64,000 bases of DNA, from the NCBI GenBank assembly GCA_965140405.1, contig OZ223208.1, positions 1,798,001 to 1,862,000 of the forward strand, in the 5' to 3' direction. Origin of the DNA: G963556115 sp963666605 (GTDB taxonomy: Bacteria > Planctomycetota > SZUA-567). The notes beneath the pieces are model-generated. The model was not told the DNA's origin. It saw only the letters and a list, made by a program, of their open reading frames with translations, and made no database searches. Position numbers and translations under genes: made by a program. Below, in pieces: positions 1-8,836 of the stretch. Numbering within the stretch: position 1 is the first letter of the stretch; each line of letters opens with the position of its first letter.

Positions 1-222
1 GAACCTCCTCAAATTCTTCCAGGCCTTTCTGAAATTACGCATGAAATCCCTACGGATAAGTTGGCTGAAAAAAATGCTGAGAAGCATAAGTCTCTAAATG
101 TTAGTAAAAATGGTGACTCAAAGCCTTCCTGCGAAATTAATAAACCTATCACGAAAAGGGGACCGCAGGCTGAAAAAGAGTTGCCGCCTGTTATTCATCC
201 TCTATGGAAGGGTGATAATTAG
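1..222 (+). CDS. C-terminal end of an unknown protein (partial)
   Basis: Frame 1 is open from the window edge to a TAG at 220-222 and gives the last 73 residues of a protein that begins upstream. The tail is hydrophilic and rich in Lys, Glu and Pro, with no membrane segment or recognisable motif. It is followed at once by a short hairpin with a T-run, as expected at the end of a gene. I do not recognise the family. The 98-340 reading frame on the same strand overlaps it and looks like a shadow. Confidence is moderate because only the tail is visible. Confidence 0.5.
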   Translation, partial: EPPQILPGLSEITHEIPTDKLAEKNAEKHKSLNVSKNGDSKPSCEINKPITKRGPQAEKELPPVIHPLWKGDN

Positions 223-242
223 GTGGTTATCGCGCCTTTTTA
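221..242 (+). terminator. Short Rho-independent terminator
   Basis: AGGTG (221-225) can pair with CGCCT (233-237, one G-U pair) around a 7-nt loop, followed by a T-run. It sits right at the stop codon of the partial gene. The stem is weak. Confidence 0.45.
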
Positions 243-772
243 CATCTACTTTGGTTACTACCAGTTGCTTTTTTATTTCTCATAAGTTACCAACTTTTCC
301 ACTATTATTAGCCTTATATATATTCTTTCTTCATAAATAATAAAGCTATTGTGCTAAGTAATGAGATAACTTCTAAATAGTATTCTCAAACGAACAAGCA
401 TATTAGGCTGACCTACCTTTTAACAATCTTCTATATACTGATTCAAATTATGTTGGTAAATGATGAATTATTATATCTACTGGTGATGCAAATCATGTTT
501 GCTATATTATCACTTATTTGCAAAATATTCTGTACAGCTCAACGGGGATATGTTTTTCAGATTTTATACTGCAAGGTAAAAATGAGTTCGGGTGAGATTC
601 ATTTGCTATTGTTCCTAGACTGTTTTTGGTACCTGTATTATATTCTTCTTTGTATGATTTAAGTAACTAGCTGAATCTCTATTGGTGGTAAAATACCCTA
701 TATAATATGGACGTTGCATCTTTTGGATTAATACCTCTCATTGTGTCTAGGTAAGTCTTTGTAAGGGAGCTA
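243..772. other. Intergenic, no gene seen
   Basis: About 530 bases between the partial gene and fxsA. The open frames here (such as 450-662) have no Shine-Dalgarno sequence, no family resemblance and coding-unlike composition. I see no repeat or RNA gene. Confidence 0.5.
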
Positions 773-800
773 TTGACCTATAGATTAATTAATGTAGAAT
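773..800 (+). promoter_or_regulatory. Promoter of fxsA, possibly giving a leaderless mRNA
   Basis: TTGACC (773-778), a 16-nt spacer and TAGAAT (795-800). Transcription would begin near 807, which is the A of the fxsA start codon, and no Shine-Dalgarno sequence precedes that codon. Confidence 0.5.
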
Positions 801-806
801 TATTTT

Positions 807-1280
807 ATGTTTTTCATATTAGCTACATTATTCATTCTGATACCTGTAGTAGAATTGAGGATCCTCTGGAGCCTTGGGGAGAGTATTGGAATAATGGAAA
901 CCATTCTTATTGTAGTGCTTACAGGTGTTGTTGGAGCTCAACTTGCTAGAAGCCAAGGAATAAAAGTATTAAATTCTATAAATTCAGAGCTTCAGTCTGG
1001 TAAAATGCCAGCAGATTCCTTGCTTTCGGCTGCTCTTGTACTTGTTGGAGGTGTGCTACTGCTTACACCAGGTATCCTGACAGATATGTTTGGCTTATGT
1101 CTTCTTATCCCACCTTTTAGGGCAGGTATTGCTGCATTATTAAAGAAATACTTCAAATCTCATTTCAATGTGATAAATGTTAACTCCTTCAACTCAAATG
1201 CTGGTTCTGGATTTTCTAGTCAGCGTGAAGAGGAAATTGTCGAAGTAGATGCCGTTGAGATAGAAGATGATGATGAATAA
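807..1280 (+). CDS. fxsA: FxsA family membrane protein
   Basis: A 157-residue protein of the FxsA family, a small inner-membrane protein whose E. coli member relieves phage T7 exclusion by the F plasmid when overproduced; its normal role is unclear. The N-terminal hydrophobic segment with the 'PVVEL' signature, a Gly-rich second segment and a third segment containing 'LLTPGILTD' are the expected layout, followed by an acidic cytoplasmic tail. The start at 807 fits the family N-terminus, although no ribosome binding site precedes it. It heads a probable operon with the pgsA-like gene and the DUF362 gene (gaps of about 35 bases each). Confidence 0.88.
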   Translation: MFFILATLFILIPVVELRILWSLGESIGIMETILIVVLTGVVGAQLARSQGIKVLNSINSELQSGKMPADSLLSAALVLVGGVLLLTPGILTDMFGLCLLIPPFRAGIAALLKKYFKSHFNVINVNSFNSNAGSGFSSQREEEIVEVDAVEIEDDDE

Positions 1281-1315
1281 TTAATGATTTATTAACCTTG
1301 TATGGATAACGCTCG

Positions 1316-1936
1316 ATGGATAAAAGTATATATAATCTCCCTAATGCATTGACAATTTTTAGGTTTCCTGCTGGTCTCGCTCTATTGTGGCTATTGATGC
1401 AGTATAATACCCCTGAAGTAGGTAATGTTGGTAAAGGGTGGGTCTCTATTCTTATCACCGTATTTGCAATACTTGCCTTTTTATCTGATTTTTATGATGG
1501 CAAATTGGCTCGAAAATACGGGATAGTCACAAATTTTGGCAAGATGCTTGATCCTGTAGCTGATAGTATGCTCTTTACCCTACTTATGCTAGGTGTGGCA
1601 ATGTCGCCAAGGTTTGATGTACCTATCTGGTTTACTGTAATTATGCTATACCGAGAAGCTGGTGTGCAGATAATGCGTCGTTACGCAGCTGTTGGTGGAG
1701 TTGTCCTTATGGCTGGTTGGGCTGGTAAGGCCAAAATGTTTGTCCAGTGTATTGGTATGGGTGCATTGGCTATCTTGTTATTTATTGACGATATGAACAT
1801 TCTTTCTGTTACTGATACTGTACTCTCTGAATTTGCTTGGTGGGCCTCTGCTCTATCGGCAATTGTGGGTTTGATAAGCCTCGTACTCTATATCAAACAA
1901 CTTCCAGAGATGATGAAGGAACAAGCAGGGAAATAG
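1316..1936 (+). CDS. pgsA: CDP-diacylglycerol--glycerol-3-phosphate 3-phosphatidyltransferase (PgsA-like)
   Basis: A 206-residue CDP-alcohol phosphatidyltransferase with several membrane helices. The family active-site motif is intact at about residues 58-83: D-F-Y-D-G, A-R, a downstream G and the L-D-P-x-x-D pair. These Asp residues bind the metal and CDP-diacylglycerol. By length and position it most likely makes phosphatidylglycerophosphate, the first committed step to phosphatidylglycerol and cardiolipin; related enzymes with other acceptors (serine, inositol) cannot be excluded from the sequence alone. It lies 35 bases after fxsA and 36 bases before the DUF362 gene. Confidence 0.85.
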   Translation: MDKSIYNLPNALTIFRFPAGLALLWLLMQYNTPEVGNVGKGWVSILITVFAILAFLSDFYDGKLARKYGIVTNFGKMLDPVADSMLFTLLMLGVAMSPRFDVPIWFTVIMLYREAGVQIMRRYAAVGGVVLMAGWAGKAKMFVQCIGMGALAILLFIDDMNILSVTDTVLSEFAWWASALSAIVGLISLVLYIKQLPEMMKEQAGK

Positions 1937-1972
1937 TTCTATTCAGAGCAATTTTTCTTCTGAAAGGTCAGC

Positions 1973-3142
1973 ATGAGTGACGTGAATAGACCCTTAGTAA
2001 CGCTTTGCAAGCAAAAAACTTATAAACTTGAAGAGGTAAAAAAGAGTATAATCAAAATGCTCGAACCTCATGGTGGGATCGGGGCGTTTGTAAAAAAAGG
2101 TGATCACGTAGTATTGAAGCCAAACCTTGTAATGTCAAGACCAGAAAAGGTACCTGCCTGTACAAATCCTGTTGTATTCAAAGCTGTCGCTCAGCTTGTG
2201 TTAGAGACTGGTGCTAGCGTAGTCGCAGGTGACAGCCCAGGGATGGAGAGTGCAAGAAGGGTCTCAAAGAGTGCTGGTATTCTTGACGTAGCTGAAGAGC
2301 TAGGTATAAAGATAATTGAATTTACTCCGCAAGATGTTGATACTCCAAAAGGATTATTTAAAAAACTTACCCTTGCCAAGGAGCTTCTTGAAGCTGACGT
2401 TGTAATAAACCTTCCTAGACTGAAGACTCATGGGCAGATGATGCTCACCGCTGCGACAAAGAATATGTTTGGTGCGGTAGTAGGTGCTAGAAAGTTTGAA
2501 TGGCACTATAAGGCTGGACAGGACTACCTAGCTTTTGCCCGTATGATATATGAGATATCAGACACCATAAAAGCCGACCTACATATTCTTGATGCCATAG
2601 TCGGTATGGATGGTATGGGACCGACTGCTGGTAGACCCAATGCGACTGGATTTATGGCTGCTGGTGTTGACTCTGTTGCTATTGATGCTACCATGATGGA
2701 AATTCTTGGAAAAGATCCGATGGAACTATATATGATTCAAGCTGCTGTAAATGCAGGTAATACTGCTTGGCAGAACAAAAGGGTTCTTGGAGAAGAGATT
2801 GCTGACCTAAAGCCTGCTAAGTGGAACTGGCCTGAGACGGTGAACTTGGGATTATTTGCTGGGTCGGTAATTGACCGCAACCCTACTATTAATAAATTAT
2901 TCCGTAAGTTTGCTGCTGTCTATCCTAAAGCTTCAAGCTCAAGGTGTGTAAAGTGTAATGCTTGTGTTAAAATTTGTCCTGCAAGTGCTATGACGCTTGG
3001 TAAGAATAAGGTTGAGATAGATTATAATAAGTGTATAAGGTGTTTCTGTTGTCATGAACTTTGTCCACATGAAGCTATGGATACCAAAGGTGGTACTATA
3101 GCTAAAGTACTTAGCTATCTGCTTCCAAAGATAATAAAATAG
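1973..3142 (+). CDS. DUF362 protein with C-terminal 2x[4Fe-4S] ferredoxin
   Basis: A 389-residue protein. Residues 1 to about 300 are a DUF362 domain, with the conserved 'KPNLVM' and 'NLPRLKTH' stretches. The last 65 residues hold two ferredoxin motifs, C-x2-C-x2-C-x3-C-P ('CVKCNACVKICP') and the matching 'CIRCFCCHELCP', enough for two [4Fe-4S] clusters. DUF362-ferredoxin proteins are common in anaerobes and their reaction is unknown; an electron-transfer role is inferred. A weak GAAAGG lies before the start. It ends the fxsA-pgsA operon at a strong terminator. A RACo-like gene, another anaerobe-type iron-sulfur protein, follows 1.8 kb downstream. Confidence 0.85.
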   Translation: MSDVNRPLVTLCKQKTYKLEEVKKSIIKMLEPHGGIGAFVKKGDHVVLKPNLVMSRPEKVPACTNPVVFKAVAQLVLETGASVVAGDSPGMESARRVSKSAGILDVAEELGIKIIEFTPQDVDTPKGLFKKLTLAKELLEADVVINLPRLKTHGQMMLTAATKNMFGAVVGARKFEWHYKAGQDYLAFARMIYEISDTIKADLHILDAIVGMDGMGPTAGRPNATGFMAAGVDSVAIDATMMEILGKDPMELYMIQAAVNAGNTAWQNKRVLGEEIADLKPAKWNWPETVNLGLFAGSVIDRNPTINKLFRKFAAVYPKASSSRCVKCNACVKICPASAMTLGKNKVEIDYNKCIRCFCCHELCPHEAMDTKGGTIAKVLSYLLPKIIK

Positions 3143-3164
3143 CTTGGTGTATAGTTATTATATC

Positions 3165-3202
3165 AAAAGCACTCTTCTAATATAATATGAAGAGTGCATT
3201 TT
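3165..3202. terminator. Bidirectional terminator
   Basis: Perfect 9-bp stem GCACTCTTC (3169-3177) / GAAGAGTGC (3189-3197), flanked by AAAA on the left and ATTTTT on the right. It separates the convergent DUF362 and DUF3467 genes and could serve both. Confidence 0.8.
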
Positions 3203-3227
3203 TATTAGTGAGCTCAATATCACTTAT

Positions 3228-3512
3228 TTAATTTGACTTTTCATTCTCTTGATATTCTCGTATTTTCTGTTGCATGTTTTCTATTGATTGTGATAAGGCT
3301 TGCTGCAATCTAATTGCGTTAGCCGGAGACATAACAATGATATCTTTTATTGCACCTTGATTCTTTGCTCCTCTCTGGATATTTCCAAATTCAATAACTA
3401 CGTCTTCGGCGCTAATGTGTAAGTTGAATAAATCTCTGTACTTATATTCAATTTCAGGGTCAATGTGTAGGCGGACTTTTTTCTCTTCGTTTTGTGGTGT
3501 TTTTTCTGTCAT
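3228..3512 (-). CDS. DUF3467 domain protein
   Basis: A 94-residue protein matching DUF3467 in length and pattern: 'EDVVIEFGN' in the middle, then 'IVMSPANAIRLQQAL' and an amphipathic helical tail. The family is widespread in Planctomycetes, Lentisphaerae and other bacteria and has no established function. A clear AGGAGA precedes the ATG. It is a single-gene unit, divergent from the glycosyltransferase that follows. Confidence 0.85.
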   Translation of the reverse strand: MTEKTPQNEEKKVRLHIDPEIEYKYRDLFNLHISAEDVVIEFGNIQRGAKNQGAIKDIIVMSPANAIRLQQALSQSIENMQQKIREYQENEKSN

Positions 3513-3661
3513 TTGCTCTCTCCTGAGGTTTTATTTACAATATATTTTTACAGTACATTAGTATATAGCACTAATATTACTTAATTTACAGAAATATTGA
3601 TAGTAAAATATTATGGAGTTTAAAAAAATACCATTATTATCGTAATATTTATTGCTGACTA

Positions 3662-3690
3662 TTTCAAAGAATGAACTATTATGTTATAAT
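3662..3690 (+). promoter_or_regulatory. Promoter of the glycosyltransferase-RACo operon
   Basis: TTTCAA (3662-3667), 17-nt spacer, and an extended -10, TGTTATAAT ending at 3690. The transcript start would be about 3697, giving a short leader. Confidence 0.6.
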
Positions 3691-3734
3691 TCAAAAGTAA
3701 AAATGCTGACATTTCATGAAAGACTATGTGTATG

Positions 3735-4904
3735 AAGATTGCACTTGTAAATAAAAAATTCTCACTTAGTGGTGGTGGTGCTGAGAGATATGCTGTAGAT
3801 TTAACAAATGCTCTCCTTGATCACGGGCATGATGTTGACTGCTATGGAAACACGATTGAGGATGTTGGAGAGAAAGCGGGTAAATGCTTTGTCCCAATGT
3901 TTAAAAAACCCGGATGGCTCAGAATCCTTTCCTTTGCAAAAAACTTTAAGACAATTATCAAAGATAGAGCTGATAAATATGATATCGTTTATGCTTTGAC
4001 TCAAGCATATCCGGCAGATTTATACTTTATGGGTGGTGGAGCTCATAAGCATTGGCTGAGTTTACGTTTCCCAAACCCAGTATTAAACCTCATAAAAAGA
4101 ATTGTTACCCCGACTCATTCTGCTCAGCTCTGGCTGGAGAATCAGCTATATAATCAAAATAACTGCACTGCCATCCTTGCAAACTCAAATTTAATCCGAG
4201 AGCATTCTCATTTGTATGGAAAAGTCAGTGCAGAGAGGGTCTTTGTTGTTCATAATGGGGTGGACCATATTCGCTTTAATCCTGAAGTTATAAGTAAGTA
4301 TAGAGGTGTTACTAGGAATGAGTTTGGTATTGGACAGAATGACTTTGTTATATCCTATCTCTCTCATAACTGGGCAAGAAAAGGTCTTTATACTATTTTT
4401 AAAGCGATGTCAGAGATAAAGAAGGAACATGGAACTAAGTGTAAAATTATTATTGGTGGCAAAGGTAATATTGATGATTTTACAGCTAAAGGAATCGCGT
4501 TAGGTTTGAATAAAAAAGATATGATCTTTGTAGGAGCTTACTCAATGCCTGAGAGGCTCTACGCTGCAAGTGATGTCTCAATATTACCTACTATGTATGA
4601 CCCATGTGCTGGCGTTACAGTTGAAGCTATGGCGTGTGGTGTGCCGGTTATTACTACTCCTGAGAATGGTTCTCACGAACTCATCAAGCATGGTGAGAGT
4701 GGGTTTGTTTTGAGTGGATATGATGCTGCTAGTGAATTGGCTGGATATCTATCTACTTTGCAGAATAAGGAACTAAGAAAAGAGTTTGGTCGGCGTGCAG
4801 AAATGGATATTCGTTATAGGAGTTTTTCTCAAGTTGTAGTTGAAAGTATCGATGTTATGAAAGAAATCGTTGAGATTAAGAAGAGGGCAAAAAATGAAAA
4901 GTAG
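3735..4904 (+). CDS. Family 4 glycosyltransferase (WaaG/RfaG-like)
   Basis: A 389-residue GT-B glycosyltransferase. The N-terminal 'SGGGAERYA' loop and 'DHGHDV' are typical of GT4 enzymes. The middle 'FMGGGAHKHWL' region resembles the LPS core glucosyltransferase WaaG. The C-terminal half carries 'NGVD', the nucleotide-sugar site 'GGKGN' and the E-x7-E region 'AGVTVEAMACGVPVITT'. A role in LPS core or other cell-surface glycan synthesis is inferred. Two ATGs are possible (3726 and 3735); I prefer 3735 because it gives the usual 'MKIALV' N-terminus. The 3' end overlaps the next gene by 11 bases. Confidence 0.82.
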   Translation, partial: KIALVNKKFSLSGGGAERYAVDLTNALLDHGHDVDCYGNTIEDVGEKAGKCFVPMFKKPGWLRILSFAKNFKTIIKDRADKYDIVYALTQAYPADLYFMGGGAHKHWLSLRFPNPVLNLIKRIVTPTHSAQLWLENQLYNQNNCTAILANSNLIREHSHLYGKVSAERVFVVHNGVDHIRFNPEVISKYRGVTRNEFGIGQNDFVISYLSHNWARKGLYTIFKAMSEIKKEHGTKCKIIIGGKGNIDDFTAKGIALGLNKKDMIFVGAYSMPERLYAASDVSILPTMYDPCAGVTVEAMACGVPVITTPENGSHELIKHGESGFVLSGYDAASELAGYLSTLQNKELRKEFGRRAEMDIRYRSFSQVVVESIDVMKEIVEIKKRAKNEK

Positions 4905-6498
4905 TATATATAAATTTGACCCAACTGATAGAATGAGAAGATTGACAGAGGTATTTTCAGAGCTAAGTGTAAACCTTGATACTAGATGTGCTGAGATTGG
5001 TAAGTGTGGTGGGTGTAGTGTAGATCTTCTGGAAGGTGAACTGGTAAATATTCATACTGGCGAAACGGTCTCTGGTAAGCAACGTCTGTTTGCTTGCCTT
5101 TTTTCTTTGTCGCCAACAAGTTCAGCAACGATAAGTGTGCCAGAGAAGAGTGTGATATCAAAAAAAACAAATGCAGTGTCAAAGTTCAAAATATCTTCAG
5201 ACTTAACGCAGGGCTTCACTGATCGTACTGGAAACAAAAAGGGGTACAGTATTGCGATAGATGTGGGTACTACCACTGTTGCGGTGATGCTTGTAAAAAT
5301 TGAAAATGCTGAAGTATTGAGTACAAAGACAGACTTCAATATGCAGATCAAGTATGGAGATAATGTACTAACCCGTATCAAGCATTGTCAGACTGATAAG
5401 GCAATGACTCAAAAATTAAAACATGCAATAATGTGTGAGACACTACTACCACTCATTATGAAAGCACTCGGTGAGAGTAGTGTTGAATTGAGTGAGATTG
5501 AAGAGGTTGTAATCTCTGGTAATACTACCATGCAGCATCTCTGTGCTGGGGTCAATCCGCAGACAATAGGTGTTGCTCCTTTTACTCCGGTATTCACTGA
5601 GGTGAAAAGACTGAGTTTTATGGAAGCCTTTGGTGAGGATTTTGAAAGTTGCAATATTGATGTTTTGTTGTTACCTTCAGTATCTGCGTATCTTGGGGCG
5701 GATGTACTGGCCGGAGCTCTAGTCAGTGGTGTGGTTGAGAGTGTAAAGCCAACAATAATTGTAGATGTAGGTACTAATGGAGAGATGATTCTTAATACTG
5801 GCTGTGGGTTGGTTGGTTGCTCTACTGCTGCGGGTCCTGCTTTTGAAGGGGCAGGGCTAAGCTCAGGAACTCGCGCTGCTGATGGTGCGGTGAGTCATAT
5901 GTATATTTCAGGTGGAAGTGTGACCCTTGATATTATTGGAGGTGATATTGATGCTGTTGGAATTTGCGGTACAGCATACTTTGATTTTCTCGCTAATGGA
6001 GTTCATGGTGGCTTGCTTAGTTCTACAGGTAGGTTTACTCATAAATTTATGGATGAGTATGCTGAGTATGTTCGGGAGGGAGATAGTGGAATGGAATTCT
6101 GTCTGCTAGGTATCTCTAATGAATATTCTCCAAAGATTACAGAAGGTGATGTGGCATCACTCCTTCAGGCTAAAGCTGCGGTAGCGGCTGGACTCGAGAC
6201 GATGCTAAATAGGTATAACATTGACGCATCTGATCTTGATAAGGTCTATCTTGCTGGCGGTTTTGGTATGTATCTAAACGTAGAGTCGGCATTGGCGTGC
6301 GGACTTTTGCCTGAGGTAATGCTTGAACAGGTCGAACTTGTAGGTAATACTTCCCTAGCTGGTGCGTATGTGGCTATTGATAAAGCTGAGACGGTAGATT
6401 ACCTCTCTAGTATTGCAACAAAGATAGAAGTAGTAGAGCTGAACCTTGATGAAGATTTTGAAGATTTCTATATTGATAATATGATGCTGCCGTGTTAG
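4894..6498 (+). CDS. RACo-like corrinoid protein reactivating ATPase (2Fe-2S + ASKHA, DUF4445)
   Basis: A 534-residue protein of the RACo/RamA-like family, which uses ATP and a reduced iron-sulfur cluster to return Co(II) corrinoid proteins to active Co(I). The N-terminus has a plant-type 2Fe-2S motif, C-x5-C-x2-C ('CAEIGKCGGC') with a fourth Cys in 'FAC', but the domain is short. The rest is an actin-like ASKHA fold with phosphate-binding loops 'IDVGTTT' and 'VDVGTNG' and the family block 'AAGPAFEGAG'. The start is set by AGAGGG before ATG 4894. No corrinoid protein or methyltransferase partner is in this window, so the substrate is unknown. Confidence 0.85.
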   Translation: MKSSIYKFDPTDRMRRLTEVFSELSVNLDTRCAEIGKCGGCSVDLLEGELVNIHTGETVSGKQRLFACLFSLSPTSSATISVPEKSVISKKTNAVSKFKISSDLTQGFTDRTGNKKGYSIAIDVGTTTVAVMLVKIENAEVLSTKTDFNMQIKYGDNVLTRIKHCQTDKAMTQKLKHAIMCETLLPLIMKALGESSVELSEIEEVVISGNTTMQHLCAGVNPQTIGVAPFTPVFTEVKRLSFMEAFGEDFESCNIDVLLLPSVSAYLGADVLAGALVSGVVESVKPTIIVDVGTNGEMILNTGCGLVGCSTAAGPAFEGAGLSSGTRAADGAVSHMYISGGSVTLDIIGGDIDAVGICGTAYFDFLANGVHGGLLSSTGRFTHKFMDEYAEYVREGDSGMEFCLLGISNEYSPKITEGDVASLLQAKAAVAAGLETMLNRYNIDASDLDKVYLAGGFGMYLNVESALACGLLPEVMLEQVELVGNTSLAGAYVAIDKAETVDYLSSIATKIEVVELNLDEDFEDFYIDNMMLPC

Positions 6499-6649
6499 AT
6501 TGCAAATGACGGTGTTACTATATAATTTAAGATAAAGGTGGCTTCAATCTTGGAGTTACCTTATTTTATTGGTATTTGCTATAGGCTAATTATTAAATTA
6601 TGTGGAAATAATCTACAGGGGAATATTAGAGATAGTGAGGATATATTTA

Positions 6650-6678
6650 TTGCGTAAAGTGCTATTATAGGGTAACAT
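6650..6678 (+). promoter_or_regulatory. Promoter of the APC permease
   Basis: TTGCGT (6650-6655), 17-nt spacer, TAACAT (6673-6678). An AGGGGG Shine-Dalgarno sequence follows near 6719. Confidence 0.4.
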
Positions 6679-6728
6679 AAAGATACCAATATTATTGTTC
6701 ACGTAGTAATAGGAGAGCTAGGGGGCTT

Positions 6729-8567
6729 ATGCAGAATAGACTCAAGAAAGAGTTGTCATTTATCGGGGTTTTTAGCCTTGCAGCCGGAGCAATGATTAGT
6801 TCGGGTATCTTTATACTGCCAGGAATTGCCTTTGCTGAAGCAGGGCCAGCGGTTGTCTTGTCGTACTTTCTAGCTGGTATGCTTGCCTTAACTGGAGTAC
6901 TAAATGTGGCGGAGCTTTCAACCGCTATGCCAAAGGCTGGTGGTGACTACTATTATGTCAATCGGAGTATGGGCCCGATGCTAGGGACTGTGTCTGGAGT
7001 TATGAGTTGGTTTGCTCTTTCTTTGAAGACTGCGTTTGCAATATATGGTATTGCGGAACTTCTTGGAATGATGATTAGTTTTGACTCAACTGTGATAGGA
7101 CTTGTTGTCTGTGCGGTATTTATAATAATAAATATAATGGGAGTGAAGGAAGCGGTACGGCTTGAGATAATAATGGTGCTTGGGCTGCTTGTCTTGATCG
7201 TTCTATACTTTTTCTTGGGTATTTCAAATGTTGAGGTATCACGCTTCGATCCGTTTGTGCCAGAGGGGATGGGCAAGGTACTACTTACGACAGGATTTGT
7301 ATTTGTCTCGTTTGGTGGTTTGTTGAAGATATCTAGTGTGGCTGAGGAGGTAGTCAATCCTCAGAGAAATATTCCGCTGGGAATGATTGCGGCGGTTGTT
7401 GTTATTACAATTCTATATGTCTTACTCCTTGTTGTAACTGTTGGTGTTTTACCTGCTGAGCAGTTGTCTTCGTCACTGACACCAGTTGCTGATGCGGCGA
7501 GGGTCTTTGCTGGTCAGCCTGGATTTATTGCGATATCTATTGCTGCTATGTTGGCGTTTGTTACTACGGCTAATGCTGGGATTATGGCTGCATCGCGTTA
7601 TCCAATAGCATTGAGTCGAGATAATCTTCTTCCTCATTTCTTGTGCGTGGTAAATAAGAAATTTGATACGCCTGTACGTTCGGTACTGCTTACGGGTGTT
7701 TTTATTGCTGTGGCGTTGTTCTTGCCGCTTGAAGTGCTTGTGAAGGCGGCGTCTACTGTGGTACTTACATCGTATATTTTGGCTAACGTGGCAATAATAA
7801 TTCTTAGAGAGAGCAAGCTGGAAAACTATAGGCCGTCTTTTAAAGCACCACTATATCCGTGGATGCAGATTGTTAGTGTGATTGCGTTTGGGATTATTAT
7901 AAGTGATATGGGTATGACTACCTTGAAGATAAGCCTTGGGTTGATCATTGCTTCATTACTACTATACTTTTTTTACGGGATGAAGAGAGCTAATTTTGAG
8001 TCAGCATGGGTGCATCTTGTAGCGAGGGTTGGCAATAAGAGGTTGGACTCATATGATCTTGAGTCTGAGTTGAAAGGGATTATTCACCATCGTGACGAGA
8101 TAGTGTTGGATAACTTTGATGATGTTGTTAGTCAGGCTCTTGTTGTTGATGTTGAAGATGAGGTAGACCAAGAATATCTCTTTGATCATATTGCTGGCTT
8201 GCTTGAGAATAGAATAAAGACAGATAAAGACAAAATATTCTCTCTATTAAAGGAGCGTGAGGAACTGAGCAGTACTGCGATAATCCCAACTGTCGCTATT
8301 CCTCATATCATCCTTGATGGAGAGAATGTCTTTGATTTGGTGCTTATCAGAAGTAAGAAGGGGATATACTTTACTGAGAATGCACAGTCGGTGAATGCTA
8401 TATTTGTTATTATTGGTACTCAAGATAAACGTAGACTCCATTTGCAGGCTCTTGCTGCTATTGCTCAAGTGATACAAGGTGAGAATTTCGATCAGCGGTG
8501 GCTAGATGCGAAGAATGATAATCTCTTAAAGGATATATTCCTGCTTAGTGAACGTCGTAGAATGTAA
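6729..8567 (+). CDS. APC-family amino acid permease fused to a PTS EIIA type-2 domain
   Basis: A 612-residue protein. Residues 1 to about 420 form an APC amino-acid transporter: the first helix carries 'GAMISSGIF', the family's substrate-binding Gly motif, followed by roughly eleven more helices. Residues about 460-612 form a PTS EIIA (fructose/PtsN type) domain with 'AIPH', whose His is the usual phosphorylation site. Such fusions are known but uncharacterised; regulation of uptake by the phosphotransferase or nitrogen-PTS state is an inference. The gene is monocistronic, with its own promoter and a strong terminator. Confidence 0.85.
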   Translation: MQNRLKKELSFIGVFSLAAGAMISSGIFILPGIAFAEAGPAVVLSYFLAGMLALTGVLNVAELSTAMPKAGGDYYYVNRSMGPMLGTVSGVMSWFALSLKTAFAIYGIAELLGMMISFDSTVIGLVVCAVFIIINIMGVKEAVRLEIIMVLGLLVLIVLYFFLGISNVEVSRFDPFVPEGMGKVLLTTGFVFVSFGGLLKISSVAEEVVNPQRNIPLGMIAAVVVITILYVLLLVVTVGVLPAEQLSSSLTPVADAARVFAGQPGFIAISIAAMLAFVTTANAGIMAASRYPIALSRDNLLPHFLCVVNKKFDTPVRSVLLTGVFIAVALFLPLEVLVKAASTVVLTSYILANVAIIILRESKLENYRPSFKAPLYPWMQIVSVIAFGIIISDMGMTTLKISLGLIIASLLLYFFYGMKRANFESAWVHLVARVGNKRLDSYDLESELKGIIHHRDEIVLDNFDDVVSQALVVDVEDEVDQEYLFDHIAGLLENRIKTDKDKIFSLLKEREELSSTAIIPTVAIPHIILDGENVFDLVLIRSKKGIYFTENAQSVNAIFVIIGTQDKRRLHLQALAAIAQVIQGENFDQRWLDAKNDNLLKDIFLLSERRRM

Positions 8568-8620
8568 ATATCAATATGAATTTGTAGTAGGGGTTACTTT
8601 CAATTTTTTTAAATATATTA

Positions 8621-8652
8621 GAGCTACCCGTGAGGGGTAGCTCTTTTTTTGT
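8621..8652 (+). terminator. Rho-independent terminator of the APC permease
   Basis: GAGCTACCC (8621-8629), 5-nt loop, GGGTAGCTC (8635-8643), then about nine T. Confidence 0.9.
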
Positions 8653-8783
8653 GATACTTATAGCTATGCTGAAACTTAGCTTGCAATTAAATAAAGTAGG
8701 ATTATTTTTGGATATTTGCTCACTTTATGGATTGCGCTACACTAGTAGCGTTTATTGTTATCTTGCGGAATATTAGATATTTC

Positions 8784-8811
8784 TTGACAATAACAAGTGA
8801 TCTTGTATATT
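8784..8811 (+). promoter_or_regulatory. Promoter with an operator-like dyad in the spacer
   Basis: TTGACA (8784-8789), 16-nt spacer, TATATT (8806-8811). A perfect dyad, ACAAG-TGAT-CTTGT (8793-8806), fills the spacer, the position used by MerR-type regulators (whose promoters have longer spacers). AGGTGG at 8825-8830 then leads to the ATG at 8837. Confidence 0.6.
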
Positions 8812-8836
8812 TTTGTAAGATTATAGGTGGACGATA

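Noticed and set aside
98..340. Open frame of 80 codons overlapping the partial gene at the left edge
   Set aside because: It overlaps a better frame that runs in from the window edge to 222 and ends at a terminator-like hairpin.
450..662. Open frame of 70 codons
   Set aside because: No Shine-Dalgarno sequence, no family resemblance, and hydrophobic/Cys content typical of AT-rich noise.
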